A stretch of DNA of 64,000 nt, taken from Candidatus Borkfalkia ceftriaxoniphila. GTDB lineage: Bacteria; Bacillota; Clostridia; Christensenellales; Borkfalkiaceae. The translations under genes were made by a program, and so were the position numbers. The first letter of the stretch is position 1. Each line of letters starts with the position of its first letter. The notes beneath the pieces were generated by a model. That model ran no database searches. It worked only from the letters and a program-made list of their open reading frames with translations, and was not told the DNA's origin. Shown piece after piece: positions 27,390 through 34,279 of this stretch. Where the stretch lies: NCBI RefSeq assembly GCF_004134775.1, contig NZ_SDOZ01000002.1:1710005-1774004 (forward strand), written 5' to 3'.

Positions 27390-28741
27390 CATTGTTCTCC
27401 TCGATAGCGTATCATGTTGCTCAGATCGGAAAGGGGCGTATTTTCCAGCGCGGACAGGGCGCAGAGCGCCGCGCCGACAGCCGCTTCCTCTTCGTATAGG
27501 GGGATTAAAAGGGGCAGGGAAAAGCGTTCGGCAACGAGTTGCGCCAAAAGCGCGTTTTTTCGGATGCCGTTTCCCGAACCCACCAAAGTTTGCGGCGCTC
27601 TTTCGAGCGGAAAGCGGCGAAACGCCCGATACAGTTCCTCGCATATGCCCGAAAGCGTTGCAAGCGCGAACTGCTGCGGCGTAAATTCCTGCGCGCCGAT
27701 ATTCGCGTAGGACGCCCGCAGCGCGGGGTTTTCGCGCGTGCCGCAAAAATAGGGCGCGCACTCGATCTTACGCGGCGCGCGCATCGTCTCCCTCGCTCCT
27801 CCGTTCATGCGTTCGTACGCGTCATCGGGCAGGGAGAGCGAAAACATTTTCAGCGTTTCGGCGAAAAAATTTCTGAGAAGGGAATAGGCATACCCGCCTG
27901 CGAGCGACGAACCCGTCATTAAATATTTGCCCTCGAAATAGGGGCGGAATTCCGCGCCGCTCTCGGGCAGATAACAATCCGAAACGACGGAAACCTGGCT
28001 CCCCGTGCCCACGTTCACGAGCGCCGAGTCCTTTGTAACGGAGGCGAGGACGCTCGCCTGATTATCGCCGACGGCGACGCACACCGCGACGTTTTCCGCC
28101 GTGCGGCCGATGATCTTTAAGCCGCAAGCCGTTTCGGGCAGAAAGGAAACGGGCAGATCTGCGCGTTCCGCCGCGCCGAGATCGAAACGGAGATGATCGA
28201 GATCGAACAGACCGAAACTCGCGGCGTCGGAAACGTGCGCGACGGGTGCGGACGCGCCGCAGAGTTTCATGGCGACGAAATCGTGTATCGTGCAGATTTT
28301 TGCCGCGCCCGCGGGCGTAAGTCGGTTTATTTCATTGTAAAAGAGCGTCGTCAGCCCGTAGCCCGACGCCATGCGACGGCCGGTCGTCCGCGTCAGGGCT
28401 TGCGCGTAGGATTCGCCGCGCTCGAACAACCGTTCCCCGCGCTCGTCCTGCCAGGTGTAGAGGGGCGAGAGCGGCTCGCCCTTGCCGTCGAGATAGAGCA
28501 TGCCGTGCATCTGCCCCGTCAGCCCCACGGCGGCCGCGTCGGGAAATTCGGCGAGCAGCGCCCCGTACAACTTCTTGCATATTTCGAAAATGCGCCGCGG
28601 GTCCTGCAACCGTTCGAAAGGGCGTGCGGGAAGGGCGCTGTCGTTGGCAAGCGTGATCGCCCTCAAAAGAGTTCCGCTGTCCGCGTCGAGCGCCGCGCCG
28701 CACACGGTAGTGGTGCCCACGTCGATACCGATGATCTTCAT
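27389..28741 (-). CDS. FGGY-family carbohydrate kinase, sedoheptulokinase-like
   Basis: A 450-residue ATP-dependent sugar kinase. It has GIDVGTTTVCGAALD (phosphate-binding loop), VGLTGQMHGMLYLD, LYTWQDERG, the catalytic-Asp region VAVGDNQASVLASV and NVGTGSQVSVV. The GDNQAS pattern is the one I associate with the sedoheptulokinase-like subgroup rather than classical xylulokinase. At 450 residues it is a little shorter than xylulokinases. It lies 8 bases downstream of the glycyl radical enzyme gene and overlaps the isomerase, so it should phosphorylate a substrate or product of that enzyme. The exact ketose is unproven. Confidence 0.8.
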   Translation of the reverse strand: MKIIGIDVGTTTVCGAALDADSGTLLRAITLANDSALPARPFERLQDPRRIFEICKKLYGALLAEFPDAAAVGLTGQMHGMLYLDGKGEPLSPLYTWQDERGERLFERGESYAQALTRTTGRRMASGYGLTTLFYNEINRLTPAGAAKICTIHDFVAMKLCGASAPVAHVSDAASFGLFDLDHLRFDLGAAERADLPVSFLPETACGLKIIGRTAENVAVCVAVGDNQASVLASVTKDSALVNVGTGSQVSVVSDCYLPESGAEFRPYFEGKYLMTGSSLAGGYAYSLLRNFFAETLKMFSLSLPDDAYERMNGGARETMRAPRKIECAPYFCGTRENPALRASYANIGAQEFTPQQFALATLSGICEELYRAFRRFPLERAPQTLVGSGNGIRKNALLAQLVAERFSLPLLIPLYEEEAAVGAALCALSALENTPLSDLSNMIRYRGEQ

Positions 28742-28749
28742 GCCGCCTC

Positions 28750-31119
28750 CTAACAGGTCGTCGAACCGAGGTCCAGCCGTCGGATGATATCCTTCTGTAT
28801 CTCGGGCGACAAGTCGAGAAAATTGACGAACGTACCGTGAATGCGCACGATATACACGCCGCTCGGTGCGTAAATTTGCGGCTGTTCGAGCACTTTTCGC
28901 AGCATTTCGGGAGTAGTCACGTTGAAATATACGTAAAACGGCGCGGGTTTGCCTTTATCGGCGCTGAAAAACAGGGGACCGAAAATCTTTTTCTTAAATT
29001 CCAGACCCTTTTCTTCCATCGTTTTTCCCGTAAAATAGCGGGGATTCAGACCGAGATGGGAAGCGTAGCCGCCGTCGAATCGCTCAAAGGGCAGTTTCAT
29101 TGTCGAGAGCAGGCGGAACCCCAGACCGCTGGTCGCTTCGCCGTACAGCGGATCGACGCCGTAGCCGAGCATTTCGCGCGCCTTGCGCCCGTCGGGCGTC
29201 GCGCCCACCCAATAACCGTACAAAAGGTGGGTGGACGGACTGCTCCAATCGGGGCGGAAAGGATTGTTCAACAAATTTCTCTGCGCGGAAACGAGTCGGG
29301 AGATCCTGTCCGCGATCTCGGCCGCCTCCTTGTCGGGCGCGTCCAGATTGTTGCCGTATTTGGGGCGGGAAAGAAGGTATTCCCGCAGCGGTTCGTCCCC
29401 TTCGAAATTATTTTTCAGAGCGTTGATCAGCCGTTCGCTTTCGTTCGGATAGTCTTTTAAAAATTCGTCTATGGCGATGAAGGAATCCGCGACCACCGCG
29501 AGCCCGTGGATCAGGCACCCGCTGCCGTTGTATTTGGTGCCCTGACGCCGCACGTCGCGCGCGTCGACGCCGCTTTCCATGCCGCCGAGAAAGGCGGAGA
29601 GAAAGGGGACGGGCAGGGCGGCGACCGCCTCCGTCGCGCCGTTTGCGGCTTTCACCATGCGCGATACGAACTTTTCGACGTTTTCGTAAAACAGCGCGCG
29701 TACGTTTTGCAGGATCTCTTTCGCGCTTTTGCCGCTTTTTTCGCCGATCTCGGCGCCGCTGATGAGCGAAACGCCGTCCGTGAGCGTCAGTTCGAGGATC
29801 TTTGCCAGATTGAGCCAACTGTTGGTGGTGTTTCCGTTGTCTTTTCCCGAAATCAGCGGTTCCTGACAGCCCGCCACCGCGTAATTTTCTAGATCTTCTT
29901 CGTCCGCGCCGCGGCTTTTTAAGACGGGAAAGAGCGAATCGTCGTTGAATACGGACGGTGTAAGGCAGCCGGGCGTGAAGAAGAATTTTCCCATTTCCCG
30001 ATACAGTTCGTCGGGCGTGCCGCCGTGCACTTTGACGGAAAGAATGGGCTGGGGCAGGTTCATTTCGTAATAAGCGTCGAGCAGGGCGTAAGAGGTTAAA
30101 TTCGTCAGATCCCGCCCGTCGGCGCTTTTGCCGCCGACGATCAGATTCTGCGAGATCGCCCAACTTCGGTCGCCCACGTTGAAAAAGACGAGCAGATGTT
30201 TGAACAGCCCCGCCGCCGTTTCGCGCGGCGTGTTTTCAATGGCGCGGAAAGGTTCGAAAATGCGGTCCGCGTTGCCCACGGAAAAGGCGAACGGATTGGG
30301 CGCCTGCTCCATGCACATGACCTGCCACAATAAGATAAAACTTTGCAGCGCCTCAAATAAATTCTCCGCCCCGCGCGCGGGCACTTTTTCCAACGTGCGT
30401 ATGAGGAGGGCGAGTTCTTCTCGGCGCTGTCCGTCCGCGGTTTTTTGCAGCCGTCTGGCAAGTTCCGCGTACCTCTTTGCAAGTACTTCCGCGCAGGAGA
30501 GCGCTATATCCATCGCCTCGAACACGGTCTTTTTCTCCGCGTCCGCGCACTCGTTTGCCGCATTTTCCGCCTCCTCGCGCAGGGCGTGCGTGCCGCGCCG
30601 CAGGGCGGGGCGAAAGTCGGGCACGAGATGCCCCGTCACCTGTTCGACGAAATACGCCGCCTCGCGCGTATCGTTTTCCGCCTCTTCGTACACTATTTTC
30701 AGCCGTCGGACGTATTCGCTCCGTTCTGATAAGCGGCGTACCTTGTCGATGCGCTCCTCGGTAAATTCCTCGTTCGGCTCGATGTCGCGAAATACCGCGG
30801 CAGGGTCGCAGTAGCCGTTGAAAGTGCTCACTTTGAAGTTGGGATTGATGAGCGCGTAACTCTTGGCGAACGCGTCCCTCTGGGTGCCCGCGAACACCGC
30901 GTTTTCGTCGAGCGAGAGGGGAATGCGTTCGCATACCCGCAAAAGCGCGCGCGCTTTTCTCAGTGCCGCGGGGATAAAAGGGTGCGCGCTTTCGTATTCT
31001 TCGCTGATCTCGCGGATCAGAAACCATCCGTCCAGCCTTTTGATCTTGCGCTCGTTCGCGAACAGCCTTCGCGCCTTTTCGTCCAGGATTTTGTCCGTAT
31101 AAACGCTATCCTTCTGCAT
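28750..31119 (-). CDS. Glycyl radical enzyme (PFL-like, dehydratase/lyase type), function unknown
   Basis: A 789-residue member of the pyruvate formate-lyase-like superfamily. The thiyl site is Cys418 in AVAGCQEPLISG, with Glu420 as the C-x-E general base that marks dehydratases and lyases. Pyruvate formate-lyase has adjacent cysteines instead. The radical site is Gly762 in VRIHGTFVNF, where most relatives have RVSGYxVxF, so the Tyr after the glycine is Thr. The order is activase, this gene, a sugar kinase and an isomerase, with gaps of 11 and 8 bases. The neighbours point to a sugar or polyol substrate rather than choline, glycerol, isethionate or hydroxyproline, but the family member is not one I recognise. 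Confidence 0.88.
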   Translation of the reverse strand: MQKDSVYTDKILDEKARRLFANERKIKRLDGWFLIREISEEYESAHPFIPAALRKARALLRVCERIPLSLDENAVFAGTQRDAFAKSYALINPNFKVSTFNGYCDPAAVFRDIEPNEEFTEERIDKVRRLSERSEYVRRLKIVYEEAENDTREAAYFVEQVTGHLVPDFRPALRRGTHALREEAENAANECADAEKKTVFEAMDIALSCAEVLAKRYAELARRLQKTADGQRREELALLIRTLEKVPARGAENLFEALQSFILLWQVMCMEQAPNPFAFSVGNADRIFEPFRAIENTPRETAAGLFKHLLVFFNVGDRSWAISQNLIVGGKSADGRDLTNLTSYALLDAYYEMNLPQPILSVKVHGGTPDELYREMGKFFFTPGCLTPSVFNDDSLFPVLKSRGADEEDLENYAVAGCQEPLISGKDNGNTTNSWLNLAKILELTLTDGVSLISGAEIGEKSGKSAKEILQNVRALFYENVEKFVSRMVKAANGATEAVAALPVPFLSAFLGGMESGVDARDVRRQGTKYNGSGCLIHGLAVVADSFIAIDEFLKDYPNESERLINALKNNFEGDEPLREYLLSRPKYGNNLDAPDKEAAEIADRISRLVSAQRNLLNNPFRPDWSSPSTHLLYGYWVGATPDGRKAREMLGYGVDPLYGEATSGLGFRLLSTMKLPFERFDGGYASHLGLNPRYFTGKTMEEKGLEFKKKIFGPLFFSADKGKPAPFYVYFNVTTPEMLRKVLEQPQIYAPSGVYIVRIHGTFVNFLDLSPEIQKDIIRRLDLGSTTC

Positions 31120-31130
31120 ATCTTACTCCT

Positions 31131-31844
31131 TTACGTCTTTACGACGTTCAAATGATTTTGCCGATAGATTTCGGCGTAAGTCTGCACGGTCTGTTCGGAC
31201 ACGAACGCGTCGGTCACGGCGTATTCGCGCCCGCATTTTTTCCACTTTGCCTTTCCGTACTCGTGATAGGGCAAAAACTCGAATTTCGCCCGTTCGCCGC
31301 CGTTTTTCCGATAAAACGCGGCGAACGCCTCCGCGTCGTTTTGCGTGTCGTTGAAACCTTTGATCAGCACCGTGCGGACGAGCAGATTCGGGTGCAGGGA
31401 AAACGCGGCGCAAAGATTTTCTTTCACCGCGCGGTTATGCTGTCCGGTCGCCGCAAAGTGCGCCCCGTCATCCCAGTGCTTGAAATCGAGGATCAAAGCG
31501 TCGAGCAGGGGAAAAAGTTCGGCAAGGCGCGGGTGCGTCGCGTTGCTCTCGATGGCGGCGGAGATCCCCGCTTTTTTTAAAAGAATCAGCGCCGTTTTCA
31601 ATTCTTCGAACTGCAAAGTCGGCTCCCCGCCCGTAAAGGTCACGCCGCCGCCGTCGAAAAACAGCGCGCGGCAGGAGAGCGCCTCCGAATAAATTTCTTC
31701 GGGCGATAAGTTTTCGCCGCCCGTTTCCATGCACTCGGGGTTGGAACACCACGGGCAGCGCATATTGCAGCCCGTCAGATGATACACCAGCCGATTGCCC
31801 GGACCGTCCTGCGAATAGTTGAAACCTTTTTGAAATATCTGCAT
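31131..31844 (-). CDS. Glycyl radical enzyme activating enzyme (radical SAM)
   Basis: A 237-residue radical SAM protein. TGCNMRCPWCSNPE gives the C-x3-C-x2-C cluster ligands, and TFTGGEP is the SAM-binding GGE motif. It is the short, PflA-like type, with no extra ferredoxin-like cysteine insert between the cluster motif and GGEP. ATG 31844 is chosen because GAGGA precedes it on the minus strand and the protein then begins MQIFQKGFNYSQDGPG, as the family does. A start at 31919 would extend into the promoter. It would install the radical on Gly762 of the adjacent enzyme. Confidence 0.92.
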   Translation of the reverse strand: MQIFQKGFNYSQDGPGNRLVYHLTGCNMRCPWCSNPECMETGGENLSPEEIYSEALSCRALFFDGGGVTFTGGEPTLQFEELKTALILLKKAGISAAIESNATHPRLAELFPLLDALILDFKHWDDGAHFAATGQHNRAVKENLCAAFSLHPNLLVRTVLIKGFNDTQNDAEAFAAFYRKNGGERAKFEFLPYHEYGKAKWKKCGREYAVTDAFVSEQTVQTYAEIYRQNHLNVVKT

Positions 31845-31865
31845 TGTTTCCTCGATAATTAAATG

Positions 31866-31942
31866 ATTTGACAAATATAGTATAACGCTAATTTTTTCAT
31901 TTGTAAATCGAATTAACAAATAATTTTATTTGATTGACAAAT
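31866..31942. promoter_or_regulatory. Divergent promoter region with six ATTTG/CAAAT half-sites (candidate ROK operators)
   Basis: Half-sites lie at 31866 (ATTTG), 31872 (CAAAT), 31899 (ATTTG), 31917 (CAAAT), 31928 (ATTTG) and 31938 (CAAAT). They form ATTTGACAAAT at 31866-31876, CAAATAATTTTATTTG at 31917-31932 and ATTGACAAAT at 31933-31942. They overlap or flank both promoters. The neighbouring ROK regulator is the natural candidate to bind here and sense the pathway sugar. Confidence 0.6.
31879..31907 (-). promoter_or_regulatory. Sigma-A-type promoter for the glycyl radical enzyme operon
   Basis: On the minus strand, TTTACA (31907-31902), a 17-base spacer and TATACT (31884-31879). The leader to the activase ATG is about 30 bases and contains the ATTTGTCAAAT palindrome just downstream of the -10, a classical repressor position. 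Confidence 0.75.
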
Positions 31943-31962
31943 TTTTCCGCGCGGGGTATAAT
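31934..31962 (+). promoter_or_regulatory. Consensus promoter for the ROK regulator gene
   Basis: Perfect TTGACA (31934-31939), 17-base spacer, perfect TATAAT (31957-31962). The -35 lies inside the ATTGACAAAT operator-like site, suggesting autoregulation. Transcription would start at about 31969, almost at the ATG. Confidence 0.85.
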
Positions 31963-31969
31963 AAAGGAA

Positions 31970-33109
31970 ATGGAAAACACGTTGAACGCATCGCGGATGA
32001 AAAAGCGCAACCGCGCGGAAATATTGCGGCTTATACGGCAGACGGGCTGTTCCCGCGCGGAACTTGCCAAAAGGACGGGGCTCACGCGCGCCGCGGTCTC
32101 GCTAATCGTGGACGAGTGCCTGCGTCTCGGCATGCTCGAAGAGGGCGACAAAAATCCTTCGGCGGTTGGGCGCAGATCCGTGGGGCTGCGTACGCGCGGC
32201 GGCTACGGGCACCGCATCGGGCTGAATATCTCGCGCGAGGCGTACACGCTGGGCCTGGTCGATTTCGGGGGCAAGATCATACGTTCCTTTCGGAAAGAAA
32301 TTTCGGCCGATCTTGCGCCGACGGAAGCGCTCGGAGAGATCTGCGAAATAATACGGGCGATGAAAGAGGGGGCGGAAGGCGTCTTCCTCGGTATCGGCGT
32401 CACCATGCCGGGGCCGCTTTCCAGAGAGAGCGGCGCGCTTTTGAAAGTCCCGAATCTCTCCGCGTGGAATGATTTCCCCGTCCGAAAATATTTCGAAGAC
32501 GCGTTTTCCTGTCCGGTATGTCTCGATAACAATTCCAACGCAGCGGCACAGGCGGAACCTTTCTACAATCCCGATGTGCGCGGCGTCAGTTTTATGGAAC
32601 TGATCGTCGATTCGGGGCTCGGAAGCGGCGTCATGCTCTATGCTGACGGGCGCGTCGTGGGGTTCGACTGCGAATTCGGCCACACCTCCCTTCGTTCGGA
32701 CGGCGAAAAATGCAGTTGCGGCAATTTCGGCTGCGCGGAGTTGTACGCCTCGATGAAAGCGCTCCTGCGCTATGCGCAGAGCCTCGGCTGCCCGTATCGT
32801 TCGTGGGAGGGGATCGCCGACGGGTACCTCGCAGGCGACGCGCTCTGCAAGGAGGCTGTCGGGCGGGAAACGCTGTACCTCGGCCGCCTGCTCGTCAACG
32901 CGGTCAACTCGTTTGCGCTGGACGCGGTCGTATTCGCGGGTGAGATCGTCTATCGGTTTGAAGAGATCTTTGCCGCGCGGCTGCAAAAGATCGTGGAAGA
33001 GGGCTCCATCAAAAAGAAAAAAATCAAAATCGTGACGTCGAAGATCGGGAACGTGGAAATTCTCGCCTCGGCGAATCTGGTCGGCGAGTCCGACGGACAG
33101 GAGGATTAA
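31970..33109 (+). CDS. ROK-family (NagC/XylR-like) transcriptional regulator
   Basis: A 379-residue protein. An N-terminal winged helix (NRAEILRLIRQTGCSRAELA, then a recognition helix LTRAAVSLIVDE) precedes a ROK sugar-sensing domain with the zinc motif CSCGNFGCAEL. The nucleotide-binding loop is degenerate ('GLVDFGGKIIRSF'), which fits a regulator rather than a kinase. The start is uncertain. ATG 31970 (AAAGGA upstream) sits where transcription should begin, which would make the message nearly leaderless. ATG 31997 is the alternative but has no clear ribosome binding site. It diverges from the glycyl radical enzyme operon and probably represses it until a sugar or sugar phosphate binds. Confidence 0.88.
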   Translation: MENTLNASRMKKRNRAEILRLIRQTGCSRAELAKRTGLTRAAVSLIVDECLRLGMLEEGDKNPSAVGRRSVGLRTRGGYGHRIGLNISREAYTLGLVDFGGKIIRSFRKEISADLAPTEALGEICEIIRAMKEGAEGVFLGIGVTMPGPLSRESGALLKVPNLSAWNDFPVRKYFEDAFSCPVCLDNNSNAAAQAEPFYNPDVRGVSFMELIVDSGLGSGVMLYADGRVVGFDCEFGHTSLRSDGEKCSCGNFGCAELYASMKALLRYAQSLGCPYRSWEGIADGYLAGDALCKEAVGRETLYLGRLLVNAVNSFALDAVVFAGEIVYRFEEIFAARLQKIVEEGSIKKKKIKIVTSKIGNVEILASANLVGESDGQED

Positions 33110-33721
33110 ATGAAAGAAACGACGCATCGTCTCATCGAAACGTTTTTCAAAGAGCACCCCGAAATGTCCTATCTTTTCGATCGCGCGTGCCTTGCCGTCG
33201 AAAAGATGGCGGGGGTCTATCTGCCGAATAAGATCATGACTTGCGGCAACGGCGGCAGTTTTTCCGACAGCGGCCATATCGTGGGCGAACTGATGAAATC
33301 GTTTTTGAAAAAACGCCCCGTTGCGCTCTCCGACGGGGATGAAACCGTTTACGGAAAATTGGAGGGCGCCGTGCCCGCTCTGTGCCTGGGGGAAAGTTCT
33401 CCGCTTGCGACGGCCGTTCTAAATGATATCGGCGGCGAATGGATCTTCGCGCAGCAGGTGTACGGTCTGGGCTGCGCGGGCGACGTGCTCATCGGGCTTT
33501 CCACTTCGGGCAATTCGGCGGGCGTTCTGCGCGCCGTGCGCGTCGCAAAAAGAAAGGGCGTCTTTACCGTCGCGATGACGGGACAAAGCGGCGGCGCGCT
33601 CAAAGAAGAATGCGACCTGCTTTTAAACGTGCCCGCTGCGGAAACCTACCGCGTGCAGGAACTGCATCTGCCTCTGTATCATCTGCTCTGCGCCGCCGTG
33701 GAATCGGAGCGTTGGGACTGA
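33110..33721 (+). CDS. SIS-domain phosphosugar isomerase, GmhA/DiaA-like
   Basis: A 203-residue SIS protein. It has TCGNGGSFSDSGHIVGEL, matching the phosphoheptose isomerase signature, and 'LIGLSTSGNSAGVLRAVRVA'. GmhA converts sedoheptulose 7-phosphate to a manno-heptose 7-phosphate; DiaA is a structural relative with a DNA replication role. The ATG directly follows the ROK stop, with AGGAGG at about 33098-33104, so the two are cotranscribed. Together with the sedoheptulokinase-like gene across the divergent promoter, it suggests heptose or ketose phosphate chemistry. Confidence 0.82.
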   Translation: MKETTHRLIETFFKEHPEMSYLFDRACLAVEKMAGVYLPNKIMTCGNGGSFSDSGHIVGELMKSFLKKRPVALSDGDETVYGKLEGAVPALCLGESSPLATAVLNDIGGEWIFAQQVYGLGCAGDVLIGLSTSGNSAGVLRAVRVAKRKGVFTVAMTGQSGGALKEECDLLLNVPAAETYRVQELHLPLYHLLCAAVESERWD

Positions 33722-33735
33722 ATAAACTGCATCAT

Positions 33736-33768
33736 AAGCGTTTCGTTTTTGCGGAACGCTTTTTTTTA
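33736..33768 (+). terminator. Rho-independent terminator after the SIS gene
   Basis: AAGCGTTTCG pairs with CGGAACGCTT (one G-U pair) around a short T-rich loop, followed by eight T residues. Confidence 0.88.
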
Positions 33769-33797
33769 TGAAAAAATAAATTTTTTATTCGGAACGC

Positions 33798-33842
33798 TTG
33801 ACAAATAATTATGAATATATTATTATATGAATAGTTATTCAT
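33798..33842 (+). promoter_or_regulatory. Promoter and ArsR/SmtB-type operator for the metal-efflux operon
   Basis: TTGACA (33798-33803), 17-base spacer, TATTAT (33821-33826). Immediately after comes a perfect 7-2-7 inverted repeat, ATGAATAGTTATTCAT (33827-33842), which closely resembles the 12-2-12 operators of SmtB/CzrA/ZiaR metal sensors. Its place over the transcription start fits metal-relieved repression. Confidence 0.8.
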
Positions 33843-33884
33843 GTGTAAACCGAAGTTAAATTTATATAAGAGAGGAAAATCGTT

Positions 33885-34265
33885 ATGGAAATAAAAGAAA
33901 TCGAGCAAGATAAGAGCATGGCGGACGACGAAAGGAGCCGCTGCGAACACGAAGCGTCCGTGCAAAAGGTGCGGTGCAGTATGCCCTCGGAGGAGGACGT
34001 GGCGACGATGTGCGCGGCGTTCAAAGCGTTGGGCGAACCTTCGCGCATGAAGATCCTTCTCGCCTTGGCGGAAGGGGAAATGTGCGTGTATCACATCGCG
34101 GAGGCGGTGGAGGGGCAGCAGAGCGCGGTATCGCATCAACTGCGGATATTGCGCGACAGCCGTATCATCAAATCCCGCCGCGACGGAAAAAATATTTTAT
34201 ATTCCCTTGCGGACGAACACGTGGCGAAAATCATTGAAATGAGCCGCGAGCATCTTTCTTGCTGA
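33885..34265 (+). CDS. ArsR/SmtB-family metal-responsive repressor
   Basis: A 126-residue winged-helix protein. It has 'FKALGEPSRMKILLALAEGEMCVYHI', with a Cys-Val just before the recognition segment as in CadC-like sensors, then 'QQSAVSHQLRILRDSRII' and a beta-wing ending GKNILYSLADEHV. The C-terminal helix has an acid/His motif (DEHVAKIIEMSREH), like the alpha5 zinc site of CzrA/SmtB. Additional cysteines lie near residues 21 and 32. It probably senses Zn, Cd or Pb. The next gene, a metal ATPase, follows after 14 bases. Confidence 0.9.
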   Translation: MEIKEIEQDKSMADDERSRCEHEASVQKVRCSMPSEEDVATMCAAFKALGEPSRMKILLALAEGEMCVYHIAEAVEGQQSAVSHQLRILRDSRIIKSRRDGKNILYSLADEHVAKIIEMSREHLSC

Positions 34266-34279
34266 ACGAGGAGTATTTT

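Noticed and set aside
27390..27761. Possible N-terminal extension of the mannose-6-phosphate isomerase homologue
   Set aside because: The extra 124 codons overlap the kinase gene, are Arg/Ala-rich without homology, and a ribosome binding site sits before the internal ATG pair.
26349..31844. Bacterial microcompartment locus around the glycyl radical enzyme
   Set aside because: No shell proteins (BMC domains), aldehyde dehydrogenase or N-terminal encapsulation peptide were seen, and the neighbours are sugar-phosphate enzymes.
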